Source: Desmodus rotundus
Lineage: Eukaryota; Chordata; Mammalia; Chiroptera; Phyllostomidae
Assembly: GCF_022682495.2 (NCBI RefSeq)
Contig: NC_071390.1
Location: 101,750,294 to 101,814,293 of the forward strand
Direction of reading: 5' to 3'
Length of the DNA: 64,000 nt
Part shown: piece by piece, positions 1 through 10,689 of the stretch
How positions within the stretch are numbered: the stretch's first letter is position 1
Layout: each line of letters opens with the position of its first letter
Notes under the pieces: generated by a model
The model's input: the letters and a program-made list of their open reading frames with translations, nothing else
Told to the model about the DNA's origin: nothing
Database searches by the model: none
Position numbers and translations under genes: made by a program

Positions 1-918
1 ATCAAATTTATATATGATACATCTGATGACTCAAAGATTTGAGAATAAACATCTGAAAAACTAAAAGTTCATTTAAAAATTATGCAACGAAGGAACCAAA
101 ATCATACTATTCATTATTCAGTAAATAATATTCAGGTATCACAATAACATAATGCTGTTGATTTATCCTAAAATATTGTCTAAACATATAAAGGTTAATA
201 CCAGCAGGAACAGCTCAAAATGTTGGAGAAGATTATGTCTGGGAATTGGAACTAGGGGTATGGGAGGTCAAGGAGGGAATTGCTGCTTTTACTTATGAGT
301 TATGGGGCTACGGAGAAGCCTCTTGTTGATACAGGCCACATTCGCAGGAATTCCAAAGTAGTTGAATGGACTGCTGATTGGTGTCTACATTCTGTACTAG
401 ACTCACCCTGATTACTTATTAATTTCACAATACTGCACCACCATATTATGTCCAATTGAAATTTTTGGACTTGGTATAGAGTGTTACATGGGATTTTATA
501 TCATTTGCATTTTAATAAATACATATATTAAATTGATAAAATAAAAATTAATTTAGAAAAACTTGAATTTCACATTGAACCTACCCAAGTTTTATGCTTT
601 TAAGAACACAACTCCAAGGTGAGAGGTTACAGTGAGAAAAGAGAACCCAAGCTCCTCCTAGGTGACTTTGATATGACTTCCCCATCTTACCTTTCTTTGT
701 CCAATTCCGCACTATTTCCAACCACCTTCTTCTCTCAGCTGACTAGCAGGATAGATTGGGGCACTTTAAGTGGTATGGCCAGAATGAATAAAGGAAAAAA
801 GATAGTTAAGTTCTTTAGTTTTCATTCTGTAAGCTTCAATACAACCCCATTATTTTGTCATTAAATGTTGAACCATCCCCTTTCTCAGCCCTCCCCTGTC
901 ACAGAGCCACAGGGCTAT
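1..918. other. AT-rich stretch without a recognised gene or repeat
   Basis: No credible coding frame, RNA gene or clear interspersed repeat is visible. The only open frame (81 codons at 619-864) has no family resemblance and is of a length expected by chance. The stretch ends where a LINE-1 5' region begins at about 919. Confidence 0.5.
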
Positions 919-1612
919 GATATGGGTTGCCCTTCCCTGGTGATTACCTAAGGCTCCACCCCATACAACTTACAGATGTGCTTTTCTACAATCAGCCACA
1001 CTACCAAGACAGGGAGTCAAAGCAGCTCTACCTAATACATAGAAACAAACACAGGGAGGCTGCCAAAATGAGGAGACAAAGAAATATGGCCCAAATGGAA
1101 GAACAGAACAAAACTCCAGGGGAAAAACTAAATGAAATGGAAATAGAGCAACCTATCAGATGCACAGTTCAAAACACTGGTTGTCAGGATGCTCAAGAAA
1201 CTCATTGGGTACGTCAACAGCATAAAAAAGACTCAGGCAGAAATAAAGGTTACACTAAGTGAAGTAAAGAGAAAGCTACAGGGAACCAACAGTAGAGGGG
1301 ATGAACCCAATAATCAGATCAACAATTTGGAACATAAGAAGAAATAAACATTCAACCAAACCAACAGAAAGAAGAAAAAAAGAATTCAAAAAAACAAGGA
1401 TAGGCTAAGGAAGCTCAGGGATACCTTTAAACATACCAACATCCAAATCATAGGGGTGCCAGAAGGAGAAGAGGAAGAGCAAGAAACTGAAAACTTATGT
1501 GAAAGCATAATGAAAGAAAGCTTCCCTAATATGGTGAAGGAAGTAGACATACAGGGCCAGGAAGTACAGAGCGTCCCAAACTAGTTGGACCCAAAGAAGG
1601 CCACACCAAGAA
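919..1612 (+). mobile_element. LINE-1 5'UTR and ORF1 fragment, broken
   Basis: The text around 940-1075 looks like a laurasiatherian L1 leader. A decayed ORF1 follows, starting near the ATG at 1086 (MAQMEEQNKTPG...). Further on, the family-typical phrase for IIGVPEGEEEEQE is readable at about 1450-1490, followed by a KESFPNMVKE-like segment. Frames shift several times and an in-frame TGA ends the first frame at 1262, so no protein is made. The ORF1 stops abruptly near 1612, where mariner sequence of opposite orientation begins, so the 3' side was lost by deletion rather than by the usual 5' truncation. Family assignment is firm. The exact 5' edge is uncertain. Confidence 0.8.
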
Positions 1613-1967
1613 ATTTGAGATTTGAAATCTCCAGCACAAAACTTCACAAACCACTTTTGATACGTTTGATTAGTCACAGCACCTTCTCCATACACTGCAC
1701 AAATCTTTTTTTGCATTTTGGTTGCATTTTTACCTTTCTTGAAATAGTAAAGTATAATATGGCAAAAATGTTGCATATTTTCTTCCATCTTCAATATTAA
1801 AATGACTACACAAAAATTTACCAATTTTGATACGGTTTGTTAATGCAAGCTGATATGACAGCTGTCACAATACAATCTAACAAAATTGTTTTGAATGAAG
1901 TTAAAGACAAATAAGCACTACTACACCATCTTATGGAAAAAAACAAACAAAAGTTTTGGCCAACCCC
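1613..1967 (-). mobile_element. mariner (Tc1/mariner) fragment, N-terminal transposase end
   Basis: Read on the minus strand from about 1967, the terminal sequence (TTGGCCAAAAC type) is followed by a short leader and then an ATG at 1788. The frame from there reads MEENMQHFCHII...YYFKKGKNATK and ends at a WFVKFCAGDF motif near 1622. This is the first helix-turn-helix of a mariner transposase. The DDD catalytic domain and the other terminal repeat are absent, so the copy is dead. It abuts the broken L1 at 1612. The family is clear, but I cannot name the subfamily. Confidence 0.75.
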
Positions 1968-4083
1968 AAAATTTGTAAATTTATTTACACTCATACATGC
2001 CCATAGAGCAAAGGATGGGAGTAGTGAAAAGATAAATAACAATTTAAACAATGCTTGTAGTTTTATGGCCATTTCTCTCAATGAATTTATAACCCCATGG
2101 AAGGTCAAACTGGAGTGAGATCTACTATTTCTTAAGACATATTCTTTTCCTGACACTTTCTCATACTACAAGCACCTCATCTGCTTGAGCATGAGTCTAT
2201 TATTTAAAGATACATGTTTTTCATACAATGGCCCCCAAAAGCAAGTCAACTATTGTGTGTGATTCTTAATGATGAAAAATTGATGTGTTCTAAAGATAGA
2301 GGGAAAACTGAAAATTCACTTGTGTAAAATAGAGAGAGAGAGAGAGAACAGGAGTAGGGTGAACAACTCACCCTGGTTTGTTCAGGACGAAGTCTGTGTT
2401 AGCACGAAAATGTTCTCGTCCTGGGAGACTCCATAGCCCCAGGCAAACTGGAATGGGTGGTCATCCCACCAATACCCTCAAGACATTAGGCAGAACAGAG
2501 GTTCTTGGAAGAGTGGGAGACTGTGTCCGAGCACACTCCAGCCCAGGCTCCAACCCTCCTCCTCAACATCACTCCTCCCAGGTCTCCTCCTGACCTTCCT
2601 GTTGCCTTTCCCTAGGATGAGTGATAGAAAGAAAAGTATGTCTTAGCTGAGTCTTAACTTAAGCCAAAGGACTAGAAAGCTGGGTTACTAATATGTTATA
2701 CAAAGTTTTTTTTAGAACTTTTCACTGTGTATTTCTCAGACTCTTTTACTGCATGAGGAGGAAAAGGAAATGAACCACAGATAGCAAAGCGGTCTGCCCT
2801 CAGCCACACAATAATTAGGGGGAATTTCTACAGTTTCCTCTTTGCAGCCTGGCCTACTCAGCCATTTTGTCTTGGTAAGTTACTGAACTCAATTTGGATG
2901 TTAGTTTTATTTTGTTCATTTTACAATCTTTCACCTATTTAAAAAGAGATCATCTATTCCCTGGCTAACCCACTGAGTAATGGGAAGGATCGAACAAGGA
3001 AAACAGGGTAACTCATGCAAAAAATCCCTGCTCAGACCTCTTGTCTGCAACTCTCCAGGCCACTCACTCTGCCAGCTCACCACGGCCTGGTGTTATGCTT
3101 ATGTTCTACATCCCAAACACTCAAACTTGCTCATCCAAGATTCCTTAGCATTTGTTTCACTCTGCATGTCAAAAGAAAAAGAAAGAGAACCCTTGTCTAA
3201 TGGGAAACAGTAAATAGGTCTCACTCTCCTTCTAGTTTATATGATGAACCTCCTTCTGCATTTAATCTGGTCCACAAGAGTGGTATCTAATAATGGGAAT
3301 ATTGCACTGAGTAGGAGGTGGTGGCACAAATAGATGGAGGAACTATTGGAGGCCAGAGAGAATTTTGGAGACTTTTCTGAAATGGCACTCTCATCCACCA
3401 CTGATTACACCAACTCCCAGTTAACACCCTGAAGGGACAGGAGGAGGCCTCGGGGCTAGGAATGCAACTGACTGATCCTAATAGTCGAGTTGAGCAGATC
3501 AGGTGAGGTTTGGTCTACGTGTAACAGATGTACAGACTAGCATGAGTGTTTCTAAAACTGTGGCCATTTCCAGGAACAAGTATAGCCATAAATCTGACAA
3601 AAGTAGATAACAAATTCTGAAATTAGAAATAACATACCTGAAATTTTCACTTGAAAGGCTAAACTGCAGCCAGGTTGGGAAAATTAGTGCCTAATGTTGA
3701 TATCAACAAGCATTAATTAGTGAGAATGACTGAGATGGGGGTCTACTTAAAAATCTTTATACATTGTGCTGGTTCTTCTTCGTTTACCTTGCAGCTCTGC
3801 TCTGTAATGGGAAGGACTGCCAGGAAATTAGAAAGAACGGGAGAAATTGGGGATACCTTCCTCTTCCCTTCCTACTTAACTCCCTATTCTATGCCAGGCT
3901 CCAGTTCAACTTCATTACTCTGTGCAAGGCCACAGCGCCTGTGGAGTGGTCCTTGTGCCATGGCTACAGCTCTCACCAGCTTCCAGGAAAACAACTTCCT
4001 TCACTTGCCCCCTAGCCTCAGGGTCGTGACAGCTAGTCCCGGGGCAGTCACCATTCCTGTGGGTTCTCATGACTATACAGTAT
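1968..4083. other. unassigned stretch, no gene seen
   Basis: About 2.1 kb without a recognisable gene or repeat. It contains a short (GA)n run at 2331-2347. Open frames here (77-124 codons) show no family motifs; the longest, 3720-4094, runs into the MLT1 element that follows. Old, highly decayed repeats may be present below visual recognition. Confidence 0.4.
2331..2347. repeat. (GA)n microsatellite
   Basis: Uninterrupted AG dinucleotides, about 8 units. Confidence 0.9.
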
Positions 4084-4475
4084 TAGTCTGCTAGCGCTGT
4101 CATAACAAAATTCCACAGCCTGAGTGGTTTAAACAACAACAATTTATTTTCTCACAATTCTGGAGACTGGAAGTCCAAGACCAAGATCCAGTAGGGTTTG
4201 GTTTCTGGTAAAAGCTCTCCCCTTGAGCTGCCGAGGGCCACCATCTTGCTGTGTGCTCACATGACCTCTTCTTTTTGCTTGGATGGGGGGCAAGGGGAAT
4301 GAAAGAGCTCTCTGGTGTCTCTAATAAGGACACTAATCCTGTAGGATCAGGGCTCCACCATTATGATCTCATTTAACCTTTATTACCTCTTTATAGGCCT
4401 TATCTACAAATACTGGAGGTAAGAGCTTCAATGTATGGACTGGGGGTTGGGGGTGGCACAAACATCCTATCCATA
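4084..4475 (-). mobile_element. MLT1-type solo LTR (ERVL-MaLR), antisense
   Basis: Plus-strand text begins TATTAGTCTGCTAGCGCTG and continues through a TTTAAACAACAACAATTTATTTTCTCACAATTCTGGAGACTGG-type passage. This is the reverse complement of the 3' end of mammalian MLT1 LTRs, with the polyadenylation region near 4140. It ends near 4475 after the decayed U3 part. No internal retroviral genes adjoin it, so it is a solo LTR. Divergence is high, as expected for an ancient MaLR element. Confidence 0.75.
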
Positions 4476-4918
4476 ATGCGTGTGCATGCCTCTGTAAATA
4501 GTCTCTCTGTTAAACTTTCTTTAATTCACACCTTTGAGTGTGTAATCTACTTCTTGCCGGGGCATTGGCTGATATCTATACAAATGAGAAAATGGTCAAC
4601 CCCTGGATTGAGGCAACCCCTGGATTACACAGGTTTTAAAAAAAGAAAAAGAACCCTTTATCTGAAATTTTCATATAATTAAAGTACCTTAATTCTAATT
4701 TATTTTCAGTGTAGACGGTGCAAAAATCAATTCCTTTCAAAAAGAGCTGCTTTATTTTTTCCAGCTTTTTTAATACAGACTCTTAAAATTTTCTTAATTA
4801 TAATATTGTATTAAATTTTAACTATCCACCAACAGATTATTTTCACCTCTGAAGGGCATTATAAAAGATTTCATTTCGGTATAATGCCAAAACAGAACAT
4901 TACATTTAAAAAAATTTT

Positions 4919-5940
4919 TTTTAGGTAGCCACAGCCGCCGACACTTTCTAACGCCAGAGCATCCCCCAGCTCGCTGAATTCCAGAGGAAGAACTGGGGAA
5001 AGTACCATGGCTCCTGCAAAGCAGACTGCGGCAAATCAACCAGTGGTAAAGCACCAAGGAAGCAACTAGCTACCAAAGCTGCTCACAAGTGTGCGCCCTC
5101 TACTGGAGGGGTGAAGAAACATCAGTGTTACAGGCCTGGTACTTGTGGCACTCCGTGAAATTGGACGTTATCAGAAGTCCACTGAACTTCTGATTCACAA
5201 ACTTCCCTTCCAGCGTCTGGTGCAAGAATTGCTCAGGACTTCAAAATAGATCTGCCCTTCCAGAGTGCAGCTATTGGTGCTTTGCAGGAGGCAAGTGAAG
5301 CCTATCTGGTTGGTCTTTTGGAAGACACAAACCTGTGTGCTGTCCATGCCAAACGTGTAACAATTATGCCAAACGACATCCAGCTAGGACGCCGCATACG
5401 TGGAGAATGTGCTTAAGAATCCACTATGATGGGAAACATTTCATTCTTTAAAAAAAAAATTCTCTTCTTCCTGTTATTGGTGTTCTGAATGTTAGATCTT
5501 TTTTTCCCATGGGGTCAAAAGATAACTAAGTATATGATTGCAAGTGGAAAATAGAGGACAAAAATCAGGTATTGGCCATTTTTCCATTTCATTTGTGTGT
5601 GAATTTTTTTTACTATAAATGCAAGGACATAAAGTATTAATGCAAATCAAAATGTTTCAGTGAACAAGTTTCAAGTTCAACTTTATAACGATATAAATAA
5701 ACCTGTTAAGTTTTTCTGGACAATGTCAGCATTTGGATTTTTTTTAAGCAAGTAAATTTCTTATTGATGGCAACTAAATGGTGTTTGTAGCATTTTTATC
5801 ATACAGTAGATTCCATCCATTCATTGTACTTTTCTAACTGAGTTGCCCTATATGCAGGTATGTTTTTAATGTCTGTTTTCTGTGCTATTCCTGTAAGTTT
5901 GTTATTAAAATATATTAAACTATTAACAAAAATTTTTTTA
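4919..5940 (+). pseudogene. H3-3A: processed pseudogene of histone H3.3 (H3-3A type)
   Basis: This is an intronless cDNA copy of the replication-independent histone H3.3, which packs DNA in the nucleosome. It has 5'UTR text (about 4922-5006), a coding part from ATG 5007 to TAA 5416, and about 500 bases of 3'UTR ending with ATTAAA signals near 5904-5919. The retained 3'UTR resembles H3-3A rather than H3-3B. The coding part is broken: a one-base loss occurs after about codon 9, an extra base occurs near 5144, and a further base is lost near 5229. The first residues read MAPAKQTA instead of the family's MARTKQTA, so the modified tail is also altered. Similar A5-7/T7-8/AG text lies on both sides (about 4907-4923 and 5928-5941) and is a plausible but low-complexity target-site duplication. 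It is not a functional histone gene. Confidence 0.92.
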
Positions 5941-5949
5941 GCTAAAATG

Positions 5950-5960
5950 TATATGAAGTT
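5950..5960. repeat. target-site duplication, left copy (SINE at 5961)
   Basis: TATATGAAGTT, identical to 6179-6189 on the other side of the SINE. Confidence 0.85.
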
Positions 5961-6178
5961 GGTTGAGTGTCCTTCCACAAAGCAAAAGGTTGCTGGTTCA
6001 ACTCCCAGTCAGGTTACATGCCTGGGTTGCAGATTCAGTCCTCAGTCAGGGCGCATATGAGAGGCATCCAATTCATGTTTCTCCCTCACATTGCTGTTTC
6101 TCTCCCTCTCTTCTTCCCTCCCTTCTCCTCTCTGTAAACATAAATAAATAAACAATCTTTAAATAAAATAAAATAAAA
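5961..6178 (+). mobile_element. VES-type tRNA-derived bat SINE (long-body form)
   Basis: The copy has a tRNA-like head, a B-box-like GGTTCAACTCCCAGTCAGG, the body phrase CATGCCTGGGTTGCAG, a CT-rich part and an (AATAAA)n tail. Perfect 11-base target duplications at 5950-5960 and 6179-6189 fix both ends. It lies just downstream of the H3.3 retrocopy. Pol III A-box text is decayed and the copy is not expected to be active. Confidence 0.92.
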
Positions 6179-6448
6179 TATATGAAGTTATCTGGCTCTC
6201 TAATTTCCAAAACATATCAAAGAAGATGAACCTAAATTCAGGGATATTGGAGTTGCTAAAGAAACCAAATAAAAACCCTAGATTCTTAAAAAAAAAAAAA
6301 AAAACCACCACAATAGACAACTGAAGACCATTAGACAATAGATTTAACATCAAGAAGTAGCTATAATCCAACTATATGTAATAACATGTTCTTATTTTTA
6401 TAAAGCTGTCTGAGGTTAGAAAATGTTTTTAACAAAAACCAAACTTTA
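6179..6448. other. short spacer between two SINEs with an A tract
   Basis: Begins with the right target-site duplication (6179-6189). An A run of about 17-18 bases lies near 6286-6304. No gene is seen. Confidence 0.4.
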
Positions 6449-6660
6449 GCCCTGGCTGGTATAACTCAGTGGATAGAGCATGGGCCTGCAAACCGAAGGG
6501 TCACCAGTTCAATTCCCAGTCAGGGCACATGTCTGGGTTGCAGGCCAGGTCCCCAGTAGGGGGCATGCAAGACGCAACCACACATTGATGTTTCTTTCCC
6601 TCACTTTCTCCCTCCTTTATCTTCTCTCTAAAATAAATAAATAAAAATCTTTTAAAAAAA
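6449..6660 (+). mobile_element. VES-type bat SINE (long-body form)
   Basis: This is one of the best-preserved copies. The head GCCCTGGCTGGTATAACTCA is followed by a B-box-like segment, then GGTTGCAGGCCAGGTCCCCA, the family's second box-like segment. A CT-rich stretch and an AAATAAATAAATAAAA tail complete it. No exact target duplication was found. Confidence 0.93.
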
Positions 6661-6664
6661 CAAA

Positions 6665-7100
6665 TTCTAGAACAAAAGATCAAACTGTGGTTAACAGAGG
6701 CAGAGGGCAAAAGGGAGGTAGAATTAGAGGAAGGCGGTCAAAAAGTACAAACTTTTGGTTATAAGATAAATAAGAACTACGGATGTAATGTAGAACATGA
6801 TGACTATAATTAACACTGCTGCAGGATATATAGGAAAGTTGAGAGAGCAAATCCTAAGAGAGAACATTTCTCCATTACAAGGAGAAAATTTCTCCATTAC
6901 AAGGAGGAAATTTTTCTTTTTTGTTTTTCTTTTTTCTTTTTATTATATATATTTATTTATACGAAGAAGAATGTTAGCTGCACCTAGTGTGGCAATCATT
7001 TCACAACATGTATTGTAAATCAAACCATCATGCTGCATGCCTTAAACGTATATAGTAACACTTGTCAATTATTTTTCAGTAAAACTGGGTGTAAAAAATG
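6665..7100 (+). mobile_element. old LINE-1 3' end
   Basis: The text GGTTATAAGATAAATAAGAACTACGGATGTAATGTAGAACATGATGACTATAATTAACACTGC reads as the 3'UTR of an old mammalian L1. It continues to a terminal passage near 7060-7100. Inside it lie a 22-base-period tandem duplication (6866-6906) and a T-rich insert with an AT-rich microsatellite (6911-6962). Subfamily not assigned. Confidence 0.65.
6866..6906. repeat. two-copy tandem repeat, period 22
   Basis: ATTTCTCCATTACAAGGAG occurs at 6866-6884 and again, identical over 19 bases, at 6888-6906. Confidence 0.9.
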
Positions 7101-7139
7101 AAAATGTTTTTATGTATGTGGAAGCTTACTAATTGCTTT

Positions 7140-7610
7140 CCATGCATATCTCTCCTCTTTTACCTTGGAAATAGAACCAGAAATCTGGGTTTTAGCTGAG
7201 CGTGTAGCCACTAAGCTAACAACAGACTGCATTTCCCAGCCTCCTTTGCAGTTAGGTATAAGCATGTAACTTAGTTCTGGCAAATAAGTTGTGAGGTAAG
7301 TGTGGAACTATAGAAAGTCTCTTTAAGATGAGGTAGGTGTGCCCTTCTTCCCTTTCCCTCCTTTCCATTAGCTGGAATGAAGGCAGGATTCTTGGAACCT
7401 GGGCCAGCTGCCTTGGACCATGAGCAGCATGCTAGGCTGACAGAGCCACCCTATAGAAGAAGACTGATGACCGTGGAGTTGTCCTACTAGCCCAGGGTCA
7501 CCTACCTCCAGGCTCTGTTCATGTGAAGGAGAAATGAGTTTCTATCCATTATTTCTATCTGTTAATTGTATTTTTAAGTTATATGTAGCCGATCATAATC
7601 CTAAACTAAT
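7140..7610 (+). mobile_element. MLT1-like LTR, diverged
   Basis: The passage from about 7400 (CCTTGGACCATGAG..., TGATGACCGTGGAGTTGTCC) to about 7605 (GATCATAATCCTAAACTAAT) follows the layout of the 3' half of an old MaLR LTR in the sense direction. No internal sequence adjoins. Divergence is high and the 5' edge is unclear. Confidence 0.5.
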
Positions 7611-7629
7611 TACCTAATTATAAACTAAA

Positions 7630-7745
7630 TTATAAATTATATGAGGACAGACCATGTCTTTCTTCTCTGCTGTATTCTCATGGGACCTGGCACACACAGG
7701 CGCAAGAAACATTTTTCTAATTAAGTGAGTGAATGAATGAGCCAT
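7630..7745 (+). mobile_element. L2-like LINE 3' end
   Basis: Text of the pattern ATGAGGACAGACCATGTC...CCTGGCACACA... ends in GAGTGAATGAATGA, the usual terminal repeat of LINE2. Confidence 0.55.
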
Positions 7746-8275
7746 GATTTTAAAAAGACATGTACAAAATAATATAAATGGAGCCACTTTAAAATGGAGG
7801 CAGAGCTGCCTTCCCAGGCCTTGCATGTCTTATGCCTCAAACCTTTGGAATATTAATATGGGCAAAATAACCTTTGGACTGACTTTAAGCAACTTTGCAT
7901 CTCAAAGAACTTTTTGCAAAGATAATTAAAAAGTCATATTATATGACTACTAGACTAATGGATAACGAACTGAAAATTTAAAACACGTTTAGAATTAGTG
8001 TCACTATGTTAGCTTATCTGCACCAGGGGAAACACTGTCCTACAGATGTCATTGTCCCCCTTTCATTCTCATGAGCGCCCTGGGCCTTCGTCTCCTAATC
8101 GGGACACTGTTTGCACTCTTGACTTGATCAGCGCTTCTCAAATAGCTGTTTTTTAAAAAAATGTCAAATACATTCTTATGCTTCTCTTACTTTGAAAGGC
8201 CTTTCACTTTTAGGCTAACAAGTCTCTTTAAAAAAAAAAATAGATTATTGACTGCGTGATGTTGCCCAAAAGGAA
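7746..8275. other. unassigned stretch
   Basis: No gene or clear repeat is seen. There is a short A tract near 8228-8240. Confidence 0.4.
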
Positions 8276-8450
8276 GAAGCACAGCATCGTGGATAAATGC
8301 CGGGGCTCTGGAGCCATTGTGCCCAGGTCCGGTCCCTGCTCTGATGCTTACCAGCTGTGGCCTGGGGAAGTTCACTTCTCTCTGTGGTATGTAAAATGGA
8401 GAAAATATTAATACTTACATTATAGAGCTTTTATGAGAATGAAGTTAATA
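8276..8450 (+). mobile_element. MIR SINE
   Basis: Core text runs GGGGCTCTGGAGCCATTGTG, CTTACCAGCTGTGGCC..., GTAAAATGGAGAAAATATTAATAC, in the order of the MIR consensus. It is diverged and lacks a tail, as is usual. Confidence 0.75.
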
Positions 8451-8632
8451 CATTTTATTATTTTTTATTGATTGATTTTTTTGGACAGACAGAAAAACAT
8501 CAATTTGTTGTTCCACTTATTTATGCACTTATTGGTTTATTCTTATATGTGCCCTGGCCAGGAATCCAACCCATAATGTTGGCATATTGGGACAATGCTC
8601 CAGCCAACTGAGCTACTCAGCCAGGACCTAAC
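8451..8632 (-). mobile_element. VES-type bat SINE (short-body form), antisense
   Basis: Read on the plus strand, the reversed tail (TTTTTTATTGATTGATTTTT) is followed by GTTCCACTTATTTATGCACTTATTGG and ATGTGCCCTGGCCAGGAATC, then the head complement GAGCTACTCAGCCAGGACC. It lacks the second box of the long form. Confidence 0.88.
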
Positions 8633-8707
8633 TTAATACACTTTAAAAACCTAAAATAGTTACTGTCATTAGCAAGCACTCAACAAATAATAAATAATAG
8701 TAAGTAT

Positions 8708-9345
8708 GTATATAGTTGATCTTCATTATTCCTGGATTCCATATTTTCAAATTCACCTGCTCATTAAAATTCATCTGTAACCCCCAAGTCAATATTCACA
8801 GGCTTCTACCATTATTCCAGACATCAGAGTGGAGGAAATTTTGAGTCTCCTGACACACACGTTCCCTGCTGAGTCGAATAAAGTGACACTCTGACTTAAT
8901 GTTTTTGGTGCTTGGGCCATCAGTAAGTGTCCCTTTCTCAGTCTACTTAGTTTTTCTCATCTTTGTGCTTTTTCTTGGAGTGTTTGCTGCTTCGAATGGC
9001 CCCAAAGCATAATAACTAAGTGCCGTCTAGTGTTCCCAAGTGCAAGCAGGAGGTACTGTGCCTTACAGGGAAAATCATGTATTAGATAAGCTTTATTGAG
9101 GAATGAATTATAGTGATGTCGGCCGTGAGTTCAATGTTAGTGAGCCAATTATATATTAAATAAAGTGTCTAAACAGAAAAACACATAATACAACATTATG
9201 TTTTGATTAGCTGATGAAAATGTTGTGACCAGAGGCTCACAGGAACCTACCCCTGTATTTCCCCAGGTTCAATACTCACTAATTTAGTGTTTGTGGTGAC
9301 TTTGTAAAACATAACTACCACAATAGTGGGAACTGTGTGTGTGTG
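8708..9345 (+). mobile_element. Tigger-type (pogo) DNA transposon fragment
   Basis: It begins with the left terminal text (TAGTTGATCTTCATTATTCC). From about 9000 it holds the start of a Tigger transposase: CCAAAGCATAATAACTAAGTGCC, then TAGATAAGCTTTATTGAGG, then GGCCGTGAGTTCAATGTTAG. These correspond to the helix-turn-helix of pogo transposases. It ends near a TAACTACCACAATAGTGGG terminal passage. Frames are broken and the DDE domain is missing, so it is a deleted, dead copy. A GT microsatellite has grown at its 3' edge. Confidence 0.7.
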
Positions 9346-9375
9346 TGCGCACACGCGCGTGTGTGTACATGTACA
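9331..9375. repeat. (GT)n/(GC)n alternating purine-pyrimidine repeat
   Basis: Runs TGTGTGTGTGTG, GCGCACACGCGCG and TGTGTGTACATGTACAT. Strict purine-pyrimidine alternation with CG and CA steps could favour left-handed DNA; this is an inference. Confidence 0.85.
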
Positions 9376-9867
9376 TAAAATCGTAAGTTTTTCCCCTAGG
9401 ACCAATGTGTGACTGCCTCCGGTTGATGTACTTTGTGCAATGAATTTTAAAAAGAAGATGCGGCGATCCTTTCTGTGGCAAGGACAGAGGGCTGTCACAC
9501 AGAGGATGAAACTGCAGAAGCCAAATGGATTTTTAGTGAAAATAAAGATCAGCTGGTAACTGATCCAGAGGAATAGCTGGTGGACTGAAGTGACGACCAG
9601 AATGTGAAAGAAAGTGAGGTTTTGTGTGTGTGCTCTTTTAAACTTCGATCAAGCTACTCAACTGACATGAGACTCCTTGTGAAGTACATTCACTGTGCAT
9701 TGTCTATATCCAGCACTCGGGTAAATAGTAGTCAAGTCCCAGAGCTGGCAGTGTGGATGGGAGGCAGGGTGAATGGGGTAGATCTCTGGAAAGAGAAGGC
9801 AGCGCAGGACTGTGAACTCAGACTCGCTGTCATAATTGTAAGTCTAATAAACTTTTAATAAATTCAA
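9376..9867. other. unassigned stretch
   Basis: No supported gene is seen. An 84-codon frame at 9604-9858 shows no family motif. Confidence 0.4.
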
Positions 9868-10075
9868 GGCCCTGGCCAAGTATGTCTGTTTGTGAGAATG
9901 TTGTCCTGATATGCCAAGGTTGCAGGTTCAATCCCGGGTCAAGGCACATACAAGAATCAACAAATGAATGCATAAATAAGTCGAACAAATAGATGTCTCT
10001 CTCTCTCTCTCTCCCCCCTCCTTCCTCTCTCTCTAAAATCAATAAATTAAAATTGTAATAAATAAATATAGTAGA
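9868..10075 (+). mobile_element. VES-type bat SINE (short-body form)
   Basis: Head GGCCCTGGCCAAGTATGTCT, B-box-like GGTTCAATCCCGGGTCAAGG, body ACATACAAGAATCAAC..., (CT)n at 9993-10011, tail AATAAATTAAAATTG. Confidence 0.9.
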
Positions 10076-10089
10076 TTATTCCTCAAAAT

Positions 10090-10325
10090 TAAAGAATGGA
10101 TATTGCTGCTTACCAGCATAAGCTTTGGAATCAGCAGACTCAGCATTGAAACCCTAGCTCCACAATTTCTTAACTCGGGAGTCCCAGGCAAGCTACTCAA
10201 TCTTAGTTTCCTTATCAGTAAAATCAGGAACTAATACCTACCTCAAAATATAGTGTATGTATTTAAAAGGATATAATCTGTGTGGAGGTAATAACACAGT
10301 GCTAGGCCCGCACTAAGTTCTCAGG
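10090..10325 (+). mobile_element. MIR SINE
   Basis: Near-complete MIR layout: GCATAAGCTTTGGAATCAGC, then CCTAGCTCCACAATTTCTTA, then GGCAAGCTACTCAATCTTAG, then TTTCCTTATCAGTAAAATCAGG and CAGTGCTAGGCCCGCAC. Confidence 0.8.
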
Positions 10326-10689
10326 AAGTGGCAGGCATTACATATCCTCCCTAGCTTTGTCTTTCTCTTCAGTAAAGAAAAATTCAGTGAACATGTAAAC
10401 CAAGGTACAGTTATTTCAGCAAATATTTTAAAATACTTAGAAAATAACAAGTATTTGGTGAATTTCATTTCAATTATAAGAATCATATTAATATTCAATC
10501 CATGGGCCTGAATACTAAAATCAAAGGAATGTGGTGAGGAAAACCAAAATAACTTAATTTAAAAGTTTCTAATTATAGGCATTTGGAAGCCAACTTAGAA
10601 CACCTTCTTCTAGAGAACTTTGAGGAAAGCATAATTCCATCACTAAGGCCAATGGTGATATTTAGAGGTTAGAAATCTAAAACAGAATG

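Noticed and set aside
1495..1824. 109-codon minus frame as a host gene
   Set aside because: The central part is mariner transposase and the end runs into the L1 fragment in antisense, so it is transposon debris.
3720..4094. 124-codon plus frame
   Set aside because: No family resemblance. Its end lies in the MLT1 LTR.
5007..5416. Active histone H3 gene
   Set aside because: Frameshifts, loss of key N-terminal residues and an mRNA-like structure show a processed pseudogene.
5860..6151. Frames over SINEs (also 6501-6710, 9830-10042, 40007-40216, 50061-50359, 55905-56267)
   Set aside because: All are translations of VES SINE copies on one or the other strand, recognisable by repeated words such as CLGCRFSPQSG and REREREGEKHQC.
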